Counted from the stretch's first letter, positions 1 to 8,956 are shown. The stretch is 64,000 nucleotides of DNA from Poseidonibacter antarcticus (GCF_003667345.1 NZ_RCWF01000002.1:372001-436000); one strand, 5' to 3'. The notes: generated by a model not told the origin, from the sequence alone. Program-made: numbers and translations.

Positions 1-12
1 AAAAGGAAGAAT

Positions 13-264
13 ATGGATATTTACCACTGGATCGGCTTTGTAGGAATGGCATTTGTAGTTATTGCATATTTATTTTTACAAATAAATAAATATACAATTA
101 AATCAATACAATATCAATTATTAAACTTAGTAGGTGCAATTTTGCTTTTAATTTCACTTTGTGTACATTTTAATTTTGGTTCATTTGTTATTGAAATATT
201 TTGGATAATAATTACAATATATGGAATTAGTAAAAATATAAAAGAGAAGAAAATAAATACATAA
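13..264 (+). CDS. Small integral membrane protein, CBU_0592-like
   Basis: An 83-residue, very hydrophobic protein with about three membrane segments (roughly residues 6-24, 33-52 and 57-75) and a short lysine-rich tail. The length and the W-I-G-F-x-G-M start resemble the CBU_0592 family of small membrane proteins, whose function is unknown. The ATG is preceded by a good ribosome binding site (AAGGAAGA) right at the window edge, so this is the full gene. It lies 21 bp before the amino-acid permease on the same strand and may be co-transcribed with it. No catalytic residue can be seen. Confidence 0.7.
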   Translation: MDIYHWIGFVGMAFVVIAYLFLQINKYTIKSIQYQLLNLVGAILLLISLCVHFNFGSFVIEIFWIIITIYGISKNIKEKKINT

Positions 265-285
265 TTTTTATAAAGGATTATTATA

Positions 286-1575
286 ATGCAAAGAAAAAAA
301 TCTTTTGGACTATGGAGTGCAGTATTTTTAGGTATTGGTTCTATGGTAGGAGCTGGTATTTTTGTTCTTCTTGGAGAAGCTGGTGCAATTGCTGGAAATC
401 TTGTTTGGGTGTCATTTATAATAGGTGGAATAATCGCACTTTTAAGTGGCTATTCATTGGCTAAACTTTCTTCATCATATCCAAGTCGTGGTGGAATTGT
501 TGAGTATTTAGTTCAGTGTTATGGTGAAGGTGTATTTTCAGGCTCAATTTCTGTACTTTTTTACCTCTCGGCTATGGTTGCTGTTGCAATGGTTGCAAAA
601 ACTTTTGGAACATACTTAGCTGTACTTATTGGTTTTGATTTAAGTCCTTGGGGGAATATTTTTGCTATTGGAATTTTATTGTTTTTTATGTTTATTAATC
701 TTGCAGGAAGCTCAATAATTGCTAAAAGTGAGAATATAATTGTACTTATAAAACTTACAATTATCATAATATTTACTGTAATTGTTTTTTTCAATATCCA
801 ACCTCAATTACTTGTAGTTGATAAATCAATACCAATTTTAAATATTTTTTCTTCTATTGCCTTAACATTTTTTGCTTATGAAGGTTTTAGAGTTATTACT
901 AATACTGCTGAAGATTTAGAAAACCCTCAAAAAAATATGCTAAAAGCAATGGTTATTTCTATATCTTTAGTTATGTTGCTTTATATCGTAGTAACATTTG
1001 CTGTTTTTGGAAACTTGTCACTTCCTGAGATAATAAAAGCACAAGATTATGCTTTAGCACAAGCTGCAAAACCATCTTTGGGAGAAATTGGCTTTACTAT
1101 TATGGCAATAGCAGCACTTATTTCAACTGCATCATCTATAAATGCAAATCTTTATGCTGTTACAAACTTTACTTATCAAATGGCAATAAATGGAGAACTT
1201 CCAGAAGTTTATAGAAGAAATATTTGGCATAGTAGCGAAGGACTTGTAATAAGTATAGCAATATTGATAGTATTTATTCTATTTTTTAAATTAAGTGAAA
1301 TTGCAGCAGTAGGTTCTATTTCTATTCTTTTTATTCATCTTTTAGTTCATATTGGGCATCTTTTAAAAATCAAAAGAACACATGCTTCTAAGATTCTTGT
1401 TTGTTTTGCTATAATTACTATTAGTATCGCAATAATTTTAGCTTTAAATTATACTTCTAAACATATTCCAAATGTTGGGTATTTTATTGCAGGAGGATTT
1501 GCTTTATCATTTATATTAGAGATTTCATTAAGATTATTAACAAAACGTATAATTAGCAAACAAAGTGGGAAATAA
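286..1575 (+). CDS. APC-family amino acid permease
   Basis: A 429-residue polytopic inner-membrane protein with about 12 hydrophobic segments. The first carries the glycine-rich GAGIF helix break (about residues 22-26) that binds the substrate carboxylate and amino group in the APC superfamily. Another family signature, F-A-Y-E-G-F, falls at about residues 196-201. It probably imports an amino acid or amine by proton or sodium coupling, but the substrate cannot be read from sequence. The stop overlaps the start of the next gene by one base (TAATG), so the two are translationally coupled. Confidence 0.85.
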   Translation: MQRKKSFGLWSAVFLGIGSMVGAGIFVLLGEAGAIAGNLVWVSFIIGGIIALLSGYSLAKLSSSYPSRGGIVEYLVQCYGEGVFSGSISVLFYLSAMVAVAMVAKTFGTYLAVLIGFDLSPWGNIFAIGILLFFMFINLAGSSIIAKSENIIVLIKLTIIIIFTVIVFFNIQPQLLVVDKSIPILNIFSSIALTFFAYEGFRVITNTAEDLENPQKNMLKAMVISISLVMLLYIVVTFAVFGNLSLPEIIKAQDYALAQAAKPSLGEIGFTIMAIAALISTASSINANLYAVTNFTYQMAINGELPEVYRRNIWHSSEGLVISIAILIVFILFFKLSEIAAVGSISILFIHLLVHIGHLLKIKRTHASKILVCFAIITISIAIILALNYTSKHIPNVGYFIAGGFALSFILEISLRLLTKRIISKQSGK

Positions 1576-2180
1576 TGCAAAAAATAAAATATGTGGGACC
1601 AAAACTAGACATTACACAAAATGGTGTTTTTTTTAAAGATGGAAAAGAAGATAAATATATCTATTTAAAAACTGCTGCTCAAATCTTATTATCAATTGAT
1701 AAAACATATAAAGATAATGAGAATTTTCAAGTGATGATAACAAATCATGATAATTTAAGTGATGAAGATATTACTCAAATAATTAAAAAACATGAACTAC
1801 ATTTAGAAGAGCATATAAAATTAGAAGAACAAAGATATGAACTTCATATAGAAGATGAAATAGAAGAGATTAAAAATAATAAAATACTTAATGATGAAGA
1901 AAAAAAAGTCTGGATAAATAATATCAATATAATGAAAGATTATATGATTCAAAGAGAGATAAATAAGCTTTATTATATTCATCTTATAAAAACTATAAAA
2001 AAGATAATCAAAGAAAATAATATTAAAGAAATCGATATAGATTTTTCTTTAGAACATTGGCATGTTCTTTCAACTATATCTGGAAATCTAGGATATGGTA
2101 TGAACTCTGTTTCAACATCAATAAAAACAGAAAAAAATGAAAATAATGAATTTTATATGAGAATGCTTATAAATAATTAA
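1575..2180 (+). CDS. Hypothetical charged protein coupled to the permease
   Basis: A 201-residue soluble protein that I do not recognise. It has no signal peptide or membrane segment. The middle (about residues 60-150) is rich in Glu, Lys and Ile and looks like long amphipathic helices or a coiled coil. The C-terminal part contains a more globular stretch with W-H-V-L and G-N-L-G-Y-G-M. Its start overlaps the stop of the amino-acid permease, so it may be an accessory or regulator of that transporter, which is inference from coupling only. Confidence 0.6.
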   Translation: MQKIKYVGPKLDITQNGVFFKDGKEDKYIYLKTAAQILLSIDKTYKDNENFQVMITNHDNLSDEDITQIIKKHELHLEEHIKLEEQRYELHIEDEIEEIKNNKILNDEEKKVWINNINIMKDYMIQREINKLYYIHLIKTIKKIIKENNIKEIDIDFSLEHWHVLSTISGNLGYGMNSVSTSIKTEKNENNEFYMRMLINN

Positions 2181-2209
2181 CACATAACAATTAAAACAAA
2201 AGGATTAAA

Positions 2210-2479
2210 ATGAAACAAATTTTACTAATTGCAACAGTTTTAGCTACATCACTTTTTGCAAATTATTCATATACTGGAGAGAATTCTGGGAAAATAGATA
2301 TGCATGGAGGGAAAAGTAATAGTCTTTTAACAAATAAAAGTAAATTCTCAAATACTGGAATTAACTCTCTTGGTAGTATTGGAATAAAAAAGCCTTTAAT
2401 ACCGATGAAACCAAATGAACTTATAAAAGAACAGAAGAAAACAACAGAAAAAAAAACTGATATAAACACTACTAAATAA
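2210..2479 (+). CDS. Small secreted hypothetical protein
   Basis: An 89-residue protein with a clear Sec signal peptide: Lys at position 3, a hydrophobic core, and a likely cut after Ala17 (S-L-F-A / N-Y-S-Y). The mature part is short, polar, rich in Ser, Asn, Gly and Lys, and ends in a lysine/threonine-rich tail. It has no cysteines. The start has a ribosome binding site (AAAAGGA). It is probably periplasmic with unknown function. It ends about 50 bp before the promoter of the peroxiredoxin operon. Confidence 0.6.
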   Translation: MKQILLIATVLATSLFANYSYTGENSGKIDMHGGKSNSLLTNKSKFSNTGINSLGSIGIKKPLIPMKPNELIKEQKKTTEKKTDINTTK

Positions 2480-2530
2480 ACCAAAAAACAGTAAAACTAC
2501 CCTAAAAAAATACAAGAATCAAAAAAAGCC

Positions 2531-2559
2531 TTGACAAAAGTTTCGATTCTTGTTACTAT
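2531..2559 (+). promoter_or_regulatory. Consensus sigma-70 promoter of the peroxiredoxin operon
   Basis: TTGACA at 2531-2536 and TACTAT at 2554-2559 are separated by 17 bp, and TG stands one base before the -10 hexamer. Transcription should start near 2566, inside or just before the palindromic operator at 2568-2581. Confidence 0.75.
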
Positions 2560-2567
2560 TTCAACAG

Positions 2568-2581
2568 ACCAACCAGTTGGT
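2568..2581. promoter_or_regulatory. Palindromic operator, probably for the TetR at 4010-4579
   Basis: ACCAAC-CA-GTTGGT is a dyad with 6-bp perfect arms lying at the predicted transcription start. Bound repressor would block RNA polymerase. The size and position fit a TetR-family operator, and a TetR gene lies three genes downstream in the same direction. Assignment to that regulator is inference. Confidence 0.65.
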
Positions 2582-2614
2582 TTTAAATATTCAAACAAAT
2601 TTTAAGGAAATAAA

Positions 2615-3268
2615 ATGTCAAGATTAATAGATGAAATAAGTAAATACCAAGAAGCTTTTAAAACAAAAGCACCACAAGAAATACAAGATATTATGTTAAA
2701 TGCTACAAAAAAATTAGCGGATCAATCAATTAGTAAAAATGCTCTAAAAGTTGGAGATATTGCTCCTGATATGAAATTGCCAAATGCAGTAGGAAAAGAA
2801 GTCTCTTTATATGAAACATTAGAAGAAAATGACTTTGCAGTTGTAAGTTTTTATAGAGGTGTTTGGTGTTCATATTGTAACTTTGAGTTAAAAGCTTTAC
2901 AAGAAAAAAATGATGAATTTATTAGCTTAGGTGCAAAACTATTAGCAGTTTCTCCACAATCACCAGATGCTAGTTTAACTACAAAAGAAAAAAATGAATT
3001 AGAATATGAAGTATTAAGTGATAATGAAAATATCATTGCAAAAGAGTATGGATTAGTATTTTCATTAGATGAAGAATTAAGACCTATTTACTTAAGTTTT
3101 GGTATTGATATTCCTTCTAGTAATGGTGAAGATTCTTATGAAATCCCAATGCCTGCAACTTATGTAATAAATAAAAACAAAGAAGTTATATTTTCATTCG
3201 TTGATGAAGATTATACAAAAAGATGTGAACCACAAGATGTAGTTGATGCAATAAAAGCAGCAAAATAA
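2615..3268 (+). CDS. Peroxiredoxin-like AhpC/TSA-family thiol protein
   Basis: A 217-residue cytoplasmic protein with a thioredoxin-fold AhpC/TSA domain (about residues 45-200). The active site reads F-Y-R-G-V-W-C-S-Y-C-N (about residues 82-92), a C-x-x-C in place of the single peroxidatic Cys of typical peroxiredoxins. This matches the 'peroxiredoxin-like family' found in many proteobacteria. The roughly 45-residue N-terminal helical extension is usual for that group. It probably reduces peroxides or repairs thiols after electrophile stress. It is first in an operon with a HAD hydrolase and a TetR regulator, with a good ribosome binding site (TAAGGAAAT) and an operator-controlled promoter. 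Confidence 0.85.
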   Translation: MSRLIDEISKYQEAFKTKAPQEIQDIMLNATKKLADQSISKNALKVGDIAPDMKLPNAVGKEVSLYETLEENDFAVVSFYRGVWCSYCNFELKALQEKNDEFISLGAKLLAVSPQSPDASLTTKEKNELEYEVLSDNENIIAKEYGLVFSLDEELRPIYLSFGIDIPSSNGEDSYEIPMPATYVINKNKEVIFSFVDEDYTKRCEPQDVVDAIKAAK

Positions 3269-3292
3269 TTAAATAAAATACAGGAGTTTATA

Positions 3293-3964
3293 ATGAATAC
3301 TACTTTAGCTTTTGATGTATATGGAACATTAATAGATACAAATGGCGTACAAGTTTTACTTGAAAAGTTCATTCCAAATAAAGCAAACATTTTTTCTCAA
3401 ACTTGGAGAGATAAACAACTTGAGTACTCTTTTAGAAGAGGACATATGCAAAATTATGTAGGCTTTGAAGTATGTACATCTCAAGCTTTAGAGTATACTT
3501 GTAAATTCCACGATGTAGATTTAAGTGATGAACAAAAAAAAGAACTAATGGCAATATATGCTGTTCTACCTAGTTTTTCTGATGTAAAAATTGCACTAAA
3601 AAGATTAAAAGAAAAAGGTTTTAGAATCTTTGCCTTTTCAAATGGTAAAAAAGAAGCAGTTGAAAAATTATTAGTTCATGCAGGAATAAGAGATTTATTT
3701 CTAGATGTAGTAAGCGTTGATGATATAAAAACATTTAAGCCCTCACCTGGAGCATATGCTTACTTTTTAAGACAAGCAGAAGCTAAAAGTCATGAAGCTT
3801 GGCTAATTTCAAGTAATCCTTTTGATGTAACTGGTTCGATATCAGCAGGAATGAATTCTGCTTGGATACAAAGATCTCCTAAAGCGATATTTGATCCATG
3901 GGAAATTCAACCTACCTTTACGACTAATTCTTTACTTGACTTAGCAGAAAAATTAAATGATTAA
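3293..3964 (+). CDS. HAD-superfamily hydrolase, haloacid dehalogenase type II-like
   Basis: A 223-residue HAD protein. Motif I is F-D-V-Y-G-T-L with the nucleophile Asp8, motif II is F-S-N-G (about residues 116-119), motif III is the Lys in F-K-P-S-P (about 148-152), and the last motif is S-S-N-P-F-D-V-x-G. The Y-G-T-L-x-D form and the S-S-N-x-F-D motif are those of L-2-haloacid dehalogenases (type II, HAD-IA). Substrate choice between a haloacid and a phosphate ester cannot be decided here. It lies 24 bp after the peroxiredoxin-like gene, so its role is probably linked to the same stress response. Confidence 0.8.
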   Translation: MNTTLAFDVYGTLIDTNGVQVLLEKFIPNKANIFSQTWRDKQLEYSFRRGHMQNYVGFEVCTSQALEYTCKFHDVDLSDEQKKELMAIYAVLPSFSDVKIALKRLKEKGFRIFAFSNGKKEAVEKLLVHAGIRDLFLDVVSVDDIKTFKPSPGAYAYFLRQAEAKSHEAWLISSNPFDVTGSISAGMNSAWIQRSPKAIFDPWEIQPTFTTNSLLDLAEKLND

Positions 3965-4009
3965 ATAAATTTATATTAGCTATAATACAAAAAATTATAA
4001 GAGGGATAC

Positions 4010-4579
4010 ATGAGTACAGTAAGAGAAAAATTAATAGAAGCAACATTCCAAGAAGTATTTACATCAGGATATTCTGCTGCTTCATTAGCAAATATTTTAA
4101 ATCGAGCTGAAGTTAAAAAAGGTGCCATGTATCACTATTTCCCATCAAAAAAAAATATGGTTTTAGCCATGATTAATGAAAAACTAGAACAAAGAACAAA
4201 AAACAAATGGGAACCAATAATCAATGAAGATGGAAATCTTATTGATATTTTAATCTCAATATTACAAGATACAAAAGGCTTCAATCTAAATGAGGGATGT
4301 CCTTTAGGAAATCTTCTTCAAGAACAATTGGGTGAAGATGAAGATTTTAAAAATATATTAACTTCTATTTTAAAAAAATGGAAAGATATTTTTGTCTCTA
4401 TTTTAGAAAAATCAAAAGAGAAAAATCAAATCAATAAAGATATAAACACACTACAATGTGCAACTTTTTTAATTGCTTCAATAGAAGGAGCGATTCTACT
4501 TTCAAAAAAATCAAATGACAAGCAAGATTTTGAAGACTGTATGATACAACTTATAAATTATATAAATTCTCTAAGATAA
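4010..4579 (+). CDS. TetR/AcrR-family transcriptional repressor
   Basis: A 189-residue regulator. The N-terminal helix-turn-helix (about residues 5-55) ends in the typical A-M-Y-H-Y-F-P-S-K-K motif. The ligand domain contains N-E-G-C-P-L-G-N-L with Cys97, plus Cys150 and Cys177. The C-P-L-G-N signature is also present in electrophile-sensing NemR-like repressors, in which a cysteine near this position is the redox switch. It probably represses the upstream peroxiredoxin/HAD genes through the dyad at 2568-2581. A TATAAT element near 3980 may also give it its own promoter. Confidence 0.85.
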   Translation: MSTVREKLIEATFQEVFTSGYSAASLANILNRAEVKKGAMYHYFPSKKNMVLAMINEKLEQRTKNKWEPIINEDGNLIDILISILQDTKGFNLNEGCPLGNLLQEQLGEDEDFKNILTSILKKWKDIFVSILEKSKEKNQINKDINTLQCATFLIASIEGAILLSKKSNDKQDFEDCMIQLINYINSLR

Positions 4580-4652
4580 GTAAATACTATTTTTTAATTC
4601 TTTTATCAAAAATAAGGCATACTTATATATATGTTCTTAAGAAAGGTTTTTT

Positions 4653-6413
4653 ATGATAACTGAGAAAAATATAAAAAAGATTATTGTAATTGCACCTCTT
4701 ATTGGTATTCTTTTAACATCTATTATTCTTACAAATCTTTTTATTTCTGAAATTAAATCTCAATATGAAAAAGAAATTCAACAATTAATGATTGATGAAG
4801 AATTAAAAGTTATGAAAATCGTTAAAAATCGAATAGAAAATATTATAAATTTTTTAGAAAAAGATTATAATCAAAAAATACAAGCTGAAAAAGAAGAAAT
4901 TAAAAATACTGTTGATATAGCTTATAATATAATTGAAAATACATATCGTGAAAATAAAAATGATGATAAAAATAACATAATATTAAAAATAAACAAACAA
5001 TTAAGAAATCAAAGATTTTATAATAATGCTTCTGGATATTATTTTATCTATTCAAATAACGGCACTTCTATTTTACATCCCCATTTACCATACCTTGAAG
5101 GTACGAATTTTAGTACCTTTAAAGATGAGAGTACAAAAATTGCAATAAAAAAACTACTTATATTTTTAGAAAAGAACAGCGCTGGATTCACATCTTGGAA
5201 ATGGTATAAACCAAATATAAATAAAGAGAAGAAAACAGAAGTAAAAGAAAAAATCGGTTATTTAAAAAAATTTGTTCCTTTAAATCTCTTTATAGGTAGT
5301 GCAAAATATAAAGAAGATATCGAATTAAGTGTAAAAAATAATTTACAAGAATTATTAAATATAATTAGATACGATAAAAATAATTATATTTTTGCTTATG
5401 ATGAATTAGGAAATACTATTTCCCATATTAAAAAAGATTTGATTGGCAAAAACAGATGGGATATTTCCTCTAGTGGTAGATTATTAATACAAGAGATTAT
5501 TAAAAAAGCTTTTACAACTAAAGGAAGTTACATAAAATACTCAGCAACAATTAATCCAAATACAAAAGAGTCTTCTAATAAAATTTCTTATGTTAAATTA
5601 TTTGAAAGAACTAATTGGGTTATTGGTACAGGTATGTATAATAGTATTATATTTGAAAATATCAAAAATAAACAAAAACTAATGAAGAAGAATTTAGATA
5701 ATACTATATACAAAGTAGTTATCTATTCATTTTTTATTACAAGTTTTAGTCTCTTGGTTATGATTTTTATTTCAAGAAGAGTTGGAAATATAATTAAGAA
5801 GTATAAAAATCATTTAACTGAAATAAATAATACATTAGAATTGAAAGTAAAAGATAGAACAAAAGAACTTGAAGATTCAAAAAATAAGTTAAAAGAAATG
5901 ACTTTAAGAGATCCTCTAACTAACCTTTATAATAGACGTTATTTTGAAAGTGTTATAGATGAATTAATGTCTTTAACTATTAGAGCAAAAGAGTCTCTTT
6001 GTCTAATTATGTTAGATATAGATAAATTTAAAAATATTAATGATAATTATGGTCATGATATAGGAGATGAAGTTTTAAAGAAACTTGCAGATAATTTATT
6101 GTGCCTTTTAAGACAGAGTGATGTTATTACAAGAATAGGAGGAGAAGAATTTGCAATTGTTTTCCCAAATACATCAATAAATGGTGCATATAAGACTTCA
6201 GAAAAAATTAGAAAAGCAGTTGAAAATCTTCAAATTAAAATAAAAGAAAATATTTTGATTAATTTTACAGTTAGTATTGGAATTGCAGTATTTGATGAAA
6301 ATATTGATAAAGATGTTCATAGTATATTAAAAAGAGCAGATATTGCACTATATAAAGCAAAGGATACTGGTCGAAATAAAGTAGTTATTTTTAATGAAAA
6401 TGAAACTATTTAA
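4653..6413 (+). CDS. Membrane diguanylate cyclase with periplasmic Cache domains
   Basis: A 586-residue protein that makes c-di-GMP from GTP. TM1 (about residues 9-31) is followed by a periplasmic region (about 32-345) holding two Cache-like units, seen in G-Y-Y-F-I-Y-S near residue 128 and I-F-A-Y-D-E-L near 247. TM2 lies at about 350-372, then a short coiled coil, then the GGDEF domain (about 415-580). The active site reads GGEEF at about residue 496, and an intact inhibitory I-site RQSD sits exactly five residues before it, so product feedback is expected. The Cache region probably senses a small organic ligand. Its stop overlaps the convergent AraC gene by four bases. Confidence 0.92.
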   Translation: MITEKNIKKIIVIAPLIGILLTSIILTNLFISEIKSQYEKEIQQLMIDEELKVMKIVKNRIENIINFLEKDYNQKIQAEKEEIKNTVDIAYNIIENTYRENKNDDKNNIILKINKQLRNQRFYNNASGYYFIYSNNGTSILHPHLPYLEGTNFSTFKDESTKIAIKKLLIFLEKNSAGFTSWKWYKPNINKEKKTEVKEKIGYLKKFVPLNLFIGSAKYKEDIELSVKNNLQELLNIIRYDKNNYIFAYDELGNTISHIKKDLIGKNRWDISSSGRLLIQEIIKKAFTTKGSYIKYSATINPNTKESSNKISYVKLFERTNWVIGTGMYNSIIFENIKNKQKLMKKNLDNTIYKVVIYSFFITSFSLLVMIFISRRVGNIIKKYKNHLTEINNTLELKVKDRTKELEDSKNKLKEMTLRDPLTNLYNRRYFESVIDELMSLTIRAKESLCLIMLDIDKFKNINDNYGHDIGDEVLKKLADNLLCLLRQSDVITRIGGEEFAIVFPNTSINGAYKTSEKIRKAVENLQIKIKENILINFTVSIGIAVFDENIDKDVHSILKRADIALYKAKDTGRNKVVIFNENETI

Positions 6414-7291
6414 GAAAATGCAATTGGTATATAAAAATCAGCTACAAACTCTCCACTATCATCAAAAAAATCATTCTTTTCAAATCTAATATATGATGGT
6501 ATAGTTGTAGCTTCATATCCACTATTTGGTAACCAAAAGTGATATACCCATTGTATTAGTTTTAAAATATCTTCATATTTTCCATTAAATGGGAACTTTG
6601 CACATAAACCAGCATATAGATTAAAATATGGCAAATTTGTATTTGGTAACACATCCTCAACTTTTACAACAATAGCCGATACATAATGACAATCTTGTGG
6701 CTTTGTAATAATTGGATTATCATGGTAAATTCCGAGTTGAAAGTAGTTTTGAATATCATTTGTATAAACCCAAGCTTTTAATTTTTGCCAATTTTTTCGT
6801 GAATCATTTCCATGACCTTTTTCTCTAATATAATATGCAATTCTTTTTTCAATTTTGACAATTTGAGGTTCAATATTAATATAATATTTATCAATTAATG
6901 AAACACTTGAATAGATATTTAAAATATTGTTTGAGTATTCTTTATAACCACCCTGTCTCCATTGTTTAGGTGTTTGTTCGAAACGCTGCTTAAAAGCCCG
7001 TAAAAATGAAGTTTGAGAGCTATATCCACATAAAGAGGCAATTTTGCTAATTGTTGAAGATTGATTTGTTATTAATAAATTTGATGCTTTTTGTAATCTG
7101 ATTGATTTAATACATTCATATATATTCTCACCCATTTGTTCTTTGAATATACGTTGAAAATGAAACTTACTGATGTTAAATTCTTCTGCCATTTGTGTGA
7201 TATTTATATCTGTATCAATATATGTATTTATATAATTCATCATTTCATTTGCAATTTTACTATGATTTAAAGATGTGTCTTTTCTTTTCAT
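6410..7291 (-). CDS. AraC-family regulator with GyrI-like effector domain (Rob type)
   Basis: A 293-residue regulator. The AraC/XylS DNA-binding domain is N-terminal (about residues 10-110), with the second helix-turn-helix reading S-Q-T-S-F-L-R-A-F-K-Q-R-F. A GyrI-like small-molecule-binding domain follows (about 140-293). This order is that of Rob/TipA-like multidrug-type regulators, so it probably senses a toxic or amphipathic compound. It is divergent from an EamA transporter, which is its likely target. The shared 139-bp intergenic region contains two GCAC-containing half-sites 22 bp apart. Confidence 0.88.
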   Translation of the reverse strand: MKRKDTSLNHSKIANEMMNYINTYIDTDINITQMAEEFNISKFHFQRIFKEQMGENIYECIKSIRLQKASNLLITNQSSTISKIASLCGYSSQTSFLRAFKQRFEQTPKQWRQGGYKEYSNNILNIYSSVSLIDKYYINIEPQIVKIEKRIAYYIREKGHGNDSRKNWQKLKAWVYTNDIQNYFQLGIYHDNPIITKPQDCHYVSAIVVKVEDVLPNTNLPYFNLYAGLCAKFPFNGKYEDILKLIQWVYHFWLPNSGYEATTIPSYIRFEKNDFFDDSGEFVADFYIPIAFS

Positions 7292-7321
7292 TCTTATGCT
7301 TTATTAGTAGTTTTAGTTATT

Positions 7322-7350
7322 ATAGCACTAATTGTGTTTTTAAATAGCAC
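7322..7350. promoter_or_regulatory. Candidate AraC/Rob binding site: two ATAGCAC repeats, 22-bp period
   Basis: ATAGCAC occurs at 7322-7328 and again at 7344-7350, in direct orientation and exactly two helical turns apart. It lies between the divergent Rob-like AraC gene and the EamA transporter. AraC-family proteins bind direct half-sites at about this spacing, and GCAC is the core of E. coli Mar/Sox/Rob boxes. The rest of each box matches that consensus poorly. Confidence 0.4.
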
Positions 7351-7430
7351 AAAATGATATTAAATTAAGCATTTTTTGTAAGGTAAAAACTTTCTCTACT
7401 TGATATTATTATCAAAAAAAAGGAAAACAC

Positions 7431-8303
7431 ATGACAAATAGAGATTTTATAATAGCAATTTTGATTACATTTATGTGGGGAGTAAACTTTTCTTTTATAA
7501 AATTAGGTTTAACTTCGCTTGATCCTTTTATGCTTGCAGGTTTAAGATTCTTTCTTTGTGCAATACCTCTTGTATTTTTTATAAAAAAACCTGATGTAAA
7601 GTTTATCTATATAGTTTCATATGGATTATTTTTTGGTGTTGGATTATGGGGAATACTCTATGTTGGAATGCATTTTGGAATATCAGCAGGTGTTGCATCA
7701 ATTGTTTTACAATTAGGTGTATTTTTTACTGTGATTTTATCTTATATAATTTTGAAAGAGAAAATAGATATTTATAATAAAATTGGTTTTGTTTTAGCAT
7801 TAAGTGGGATACTACTTGTTTTTTTAGTAACAGATGGAACAGTAACTATTTTAGGAATGATGTTTGTAATATTATCAGCAGTTTCTTGGGCAATATTAAA
7901 CATTATAATTAAAAAAGCAAATACAAAAGATGTTTTTTCTTTTCTAATTTGGTCAACACTATTTCCACCTATTCCACTATTTCTTTTAGCATATTTTATG
8001 CAAGGAGATATTGTGTTTATTAATTTCTTTGATAATATTGATACTAATGCAATGATTTCTATAGTTTTTCAAGTCTATCCAACTACTATACTTGGTTATT
8101 GGGTGTGGAATTCATTGTTGACTAAATATCCTGTATCAGTGGTTTCACCTTTGAGTTTACTTATTCCAATTTTTGGACTTTTAGGTTCTTTTGTTTTATT
8201 TAATGAGGAAATAGGAATATACAAAATAATAGCTTCTTTGATAATTCTTTTGGGATTAGTGATTAATACTTTTGGGAATAGAATGTTTATAGCAAAAGTT
8301 TAA
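7431..8303 (+). CDS. EamA/DMT-family membrane transporter
   Basis: A 290-residue protein with ten hydrophobic segments arranged as two five-helix EamA repeats (about residues 5-135 and 140-283). W-G-x-N-F at about residues 16-20 is typical of the drug/metabolite transporter superfamily. It probably exports an amino acid or other metabolite. It is transcribed away from the Rob-like AraC regulator, with a good ribosome binding site (AAAAGGAAAA). It converges on the Crp/Fnr gene through a shared hairpin terminator. Confidence 0.85.
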   Translation: MTNRDFIIAILITFMWGVNFSFIKLGLTSLDPFMLAGLRFFLCAIPLVFFIKKPDVKFIYIVSYGLFFGVGLWGILYVGMHFGISAGVASIVLQLGVFFTVILSYIILKEKIDIYNKIGFVLALSGILLVFLVTDGTVTILGMMFVILSAVSWAILNIIIKKANTKDVFSFLIWSTLFPPIPLFLLAYFMQGDIVFINFFDNIDTNAMISIVFQVYPTTILGYWVWNSLLTKYPVSVVSPLSLLIPIFGLLGSFVLFNEEIGIYKIIASLIILLGLVINTFGNRMFIAKV

Positions 8304-8334
8304 TAATTATGAAGAAATTACTTCATAATTATTA
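8301..8334. terminator. Bidirectional hairpin between the EamA and Crp/Fnr genes
   Basis: Perfect 14-bp inverted repeat, TAATAATTATGAAG at 8301-8314 and its complement at 8321-8334, with a 6-base loop. It contains the stop codons of both convergent genes. Confidence 0.75.
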
Positions 8335-8927
8335 TTTTGTAATTTTTTTAGCTTTTTTTCTTTTACTAAAAGTTTTAAGTTTCTAGAAAAAGTTTCAGGA
8401 GCCATAGAAAGAATATTTGCAATTTCATATTGTTTTATATTTTTTTGTAGGTTAATATTCTTCAAATAAAAATTTATTATTTTATCTTTTGCTGTAAGGT
8501 GAATATTTAGATGAATATTTTGTTGTAATAATTGTATCTTTTTTAATAAAGAAATTACTATAAAATTTGAAATAGTAATATCACTCATAAAGTTTTCTTC
8601 AAAATCTATTGTTTTTATCTTCATAATTTTTCCATCACTTATAAAACTAGCAGTAGAAGGGAAAGGTATATGAAGTAAAGAAGCAGCCTCACCAACGAAA
8701 TCATTTTCTTTAAAAATTCCAATGGTAATACTATTTGCATTGTCATCATGCTTGTGAATATTTACTTCTCCTTGAAGAATTAGATATAAATATTCACTAT
8801 TTTCCCCCGCTAAGAAAACCACACTATCTTTTTTGTGGTTTTCAATAGAAGCAAGACTAATAAACTTATCAAATTGTTCTTTACTCAAAGATGAGAATAA
8901 CCAATTATTTTTTAATTTTTTAAACAT
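8307..8927 (-). CDS. Crp/Fnr-family regulator, NssR/Dnr-like
   Basis: A 206-residue regulator with an N-terminal cyclic-nucleotide-binding fold (about residues 10-115; G-E-V-N-I and F-V-G-E-A-A motifs), a dimer helix, and a C-terminal winged helix. The recognition helix reads P-E-T-F-S-R-N, which keeps the E-x-x-S-R residues that let FNR read TTGAT. The protein contains no cysteine at all, so it cannot hold an FNR-type iron-sulfur cluster. It lies 29 bp downstream of a globin gene on the same strand. In Campylobacter jejuni the Crp/Fnr protein NssR controls globins in response to nitrosative stress, so that role is the best inference. Confidence 0.85.
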   Translation of the reverse strand: MFKKLKNNWLFSSLSKEQFDKFISLASIENHKKDSVVFLAGENSEYLYLILQGEVNIHKHDDNANSITIGIFKENDFVGEAASLLHIPFPSTASFISDGKIMKIKTIDFEENFMSDITISNFIVISLLKKIQLLQQNIHLNIHLTAKDKIINFYLKNINLQKNIKQYEIANILSMAPETFSRNLKLLVKEKKLKKLQNNNYEVISS

Positions 8928-8956
8928 AGTCGAATCATATAAGTTTTTATATAAAA

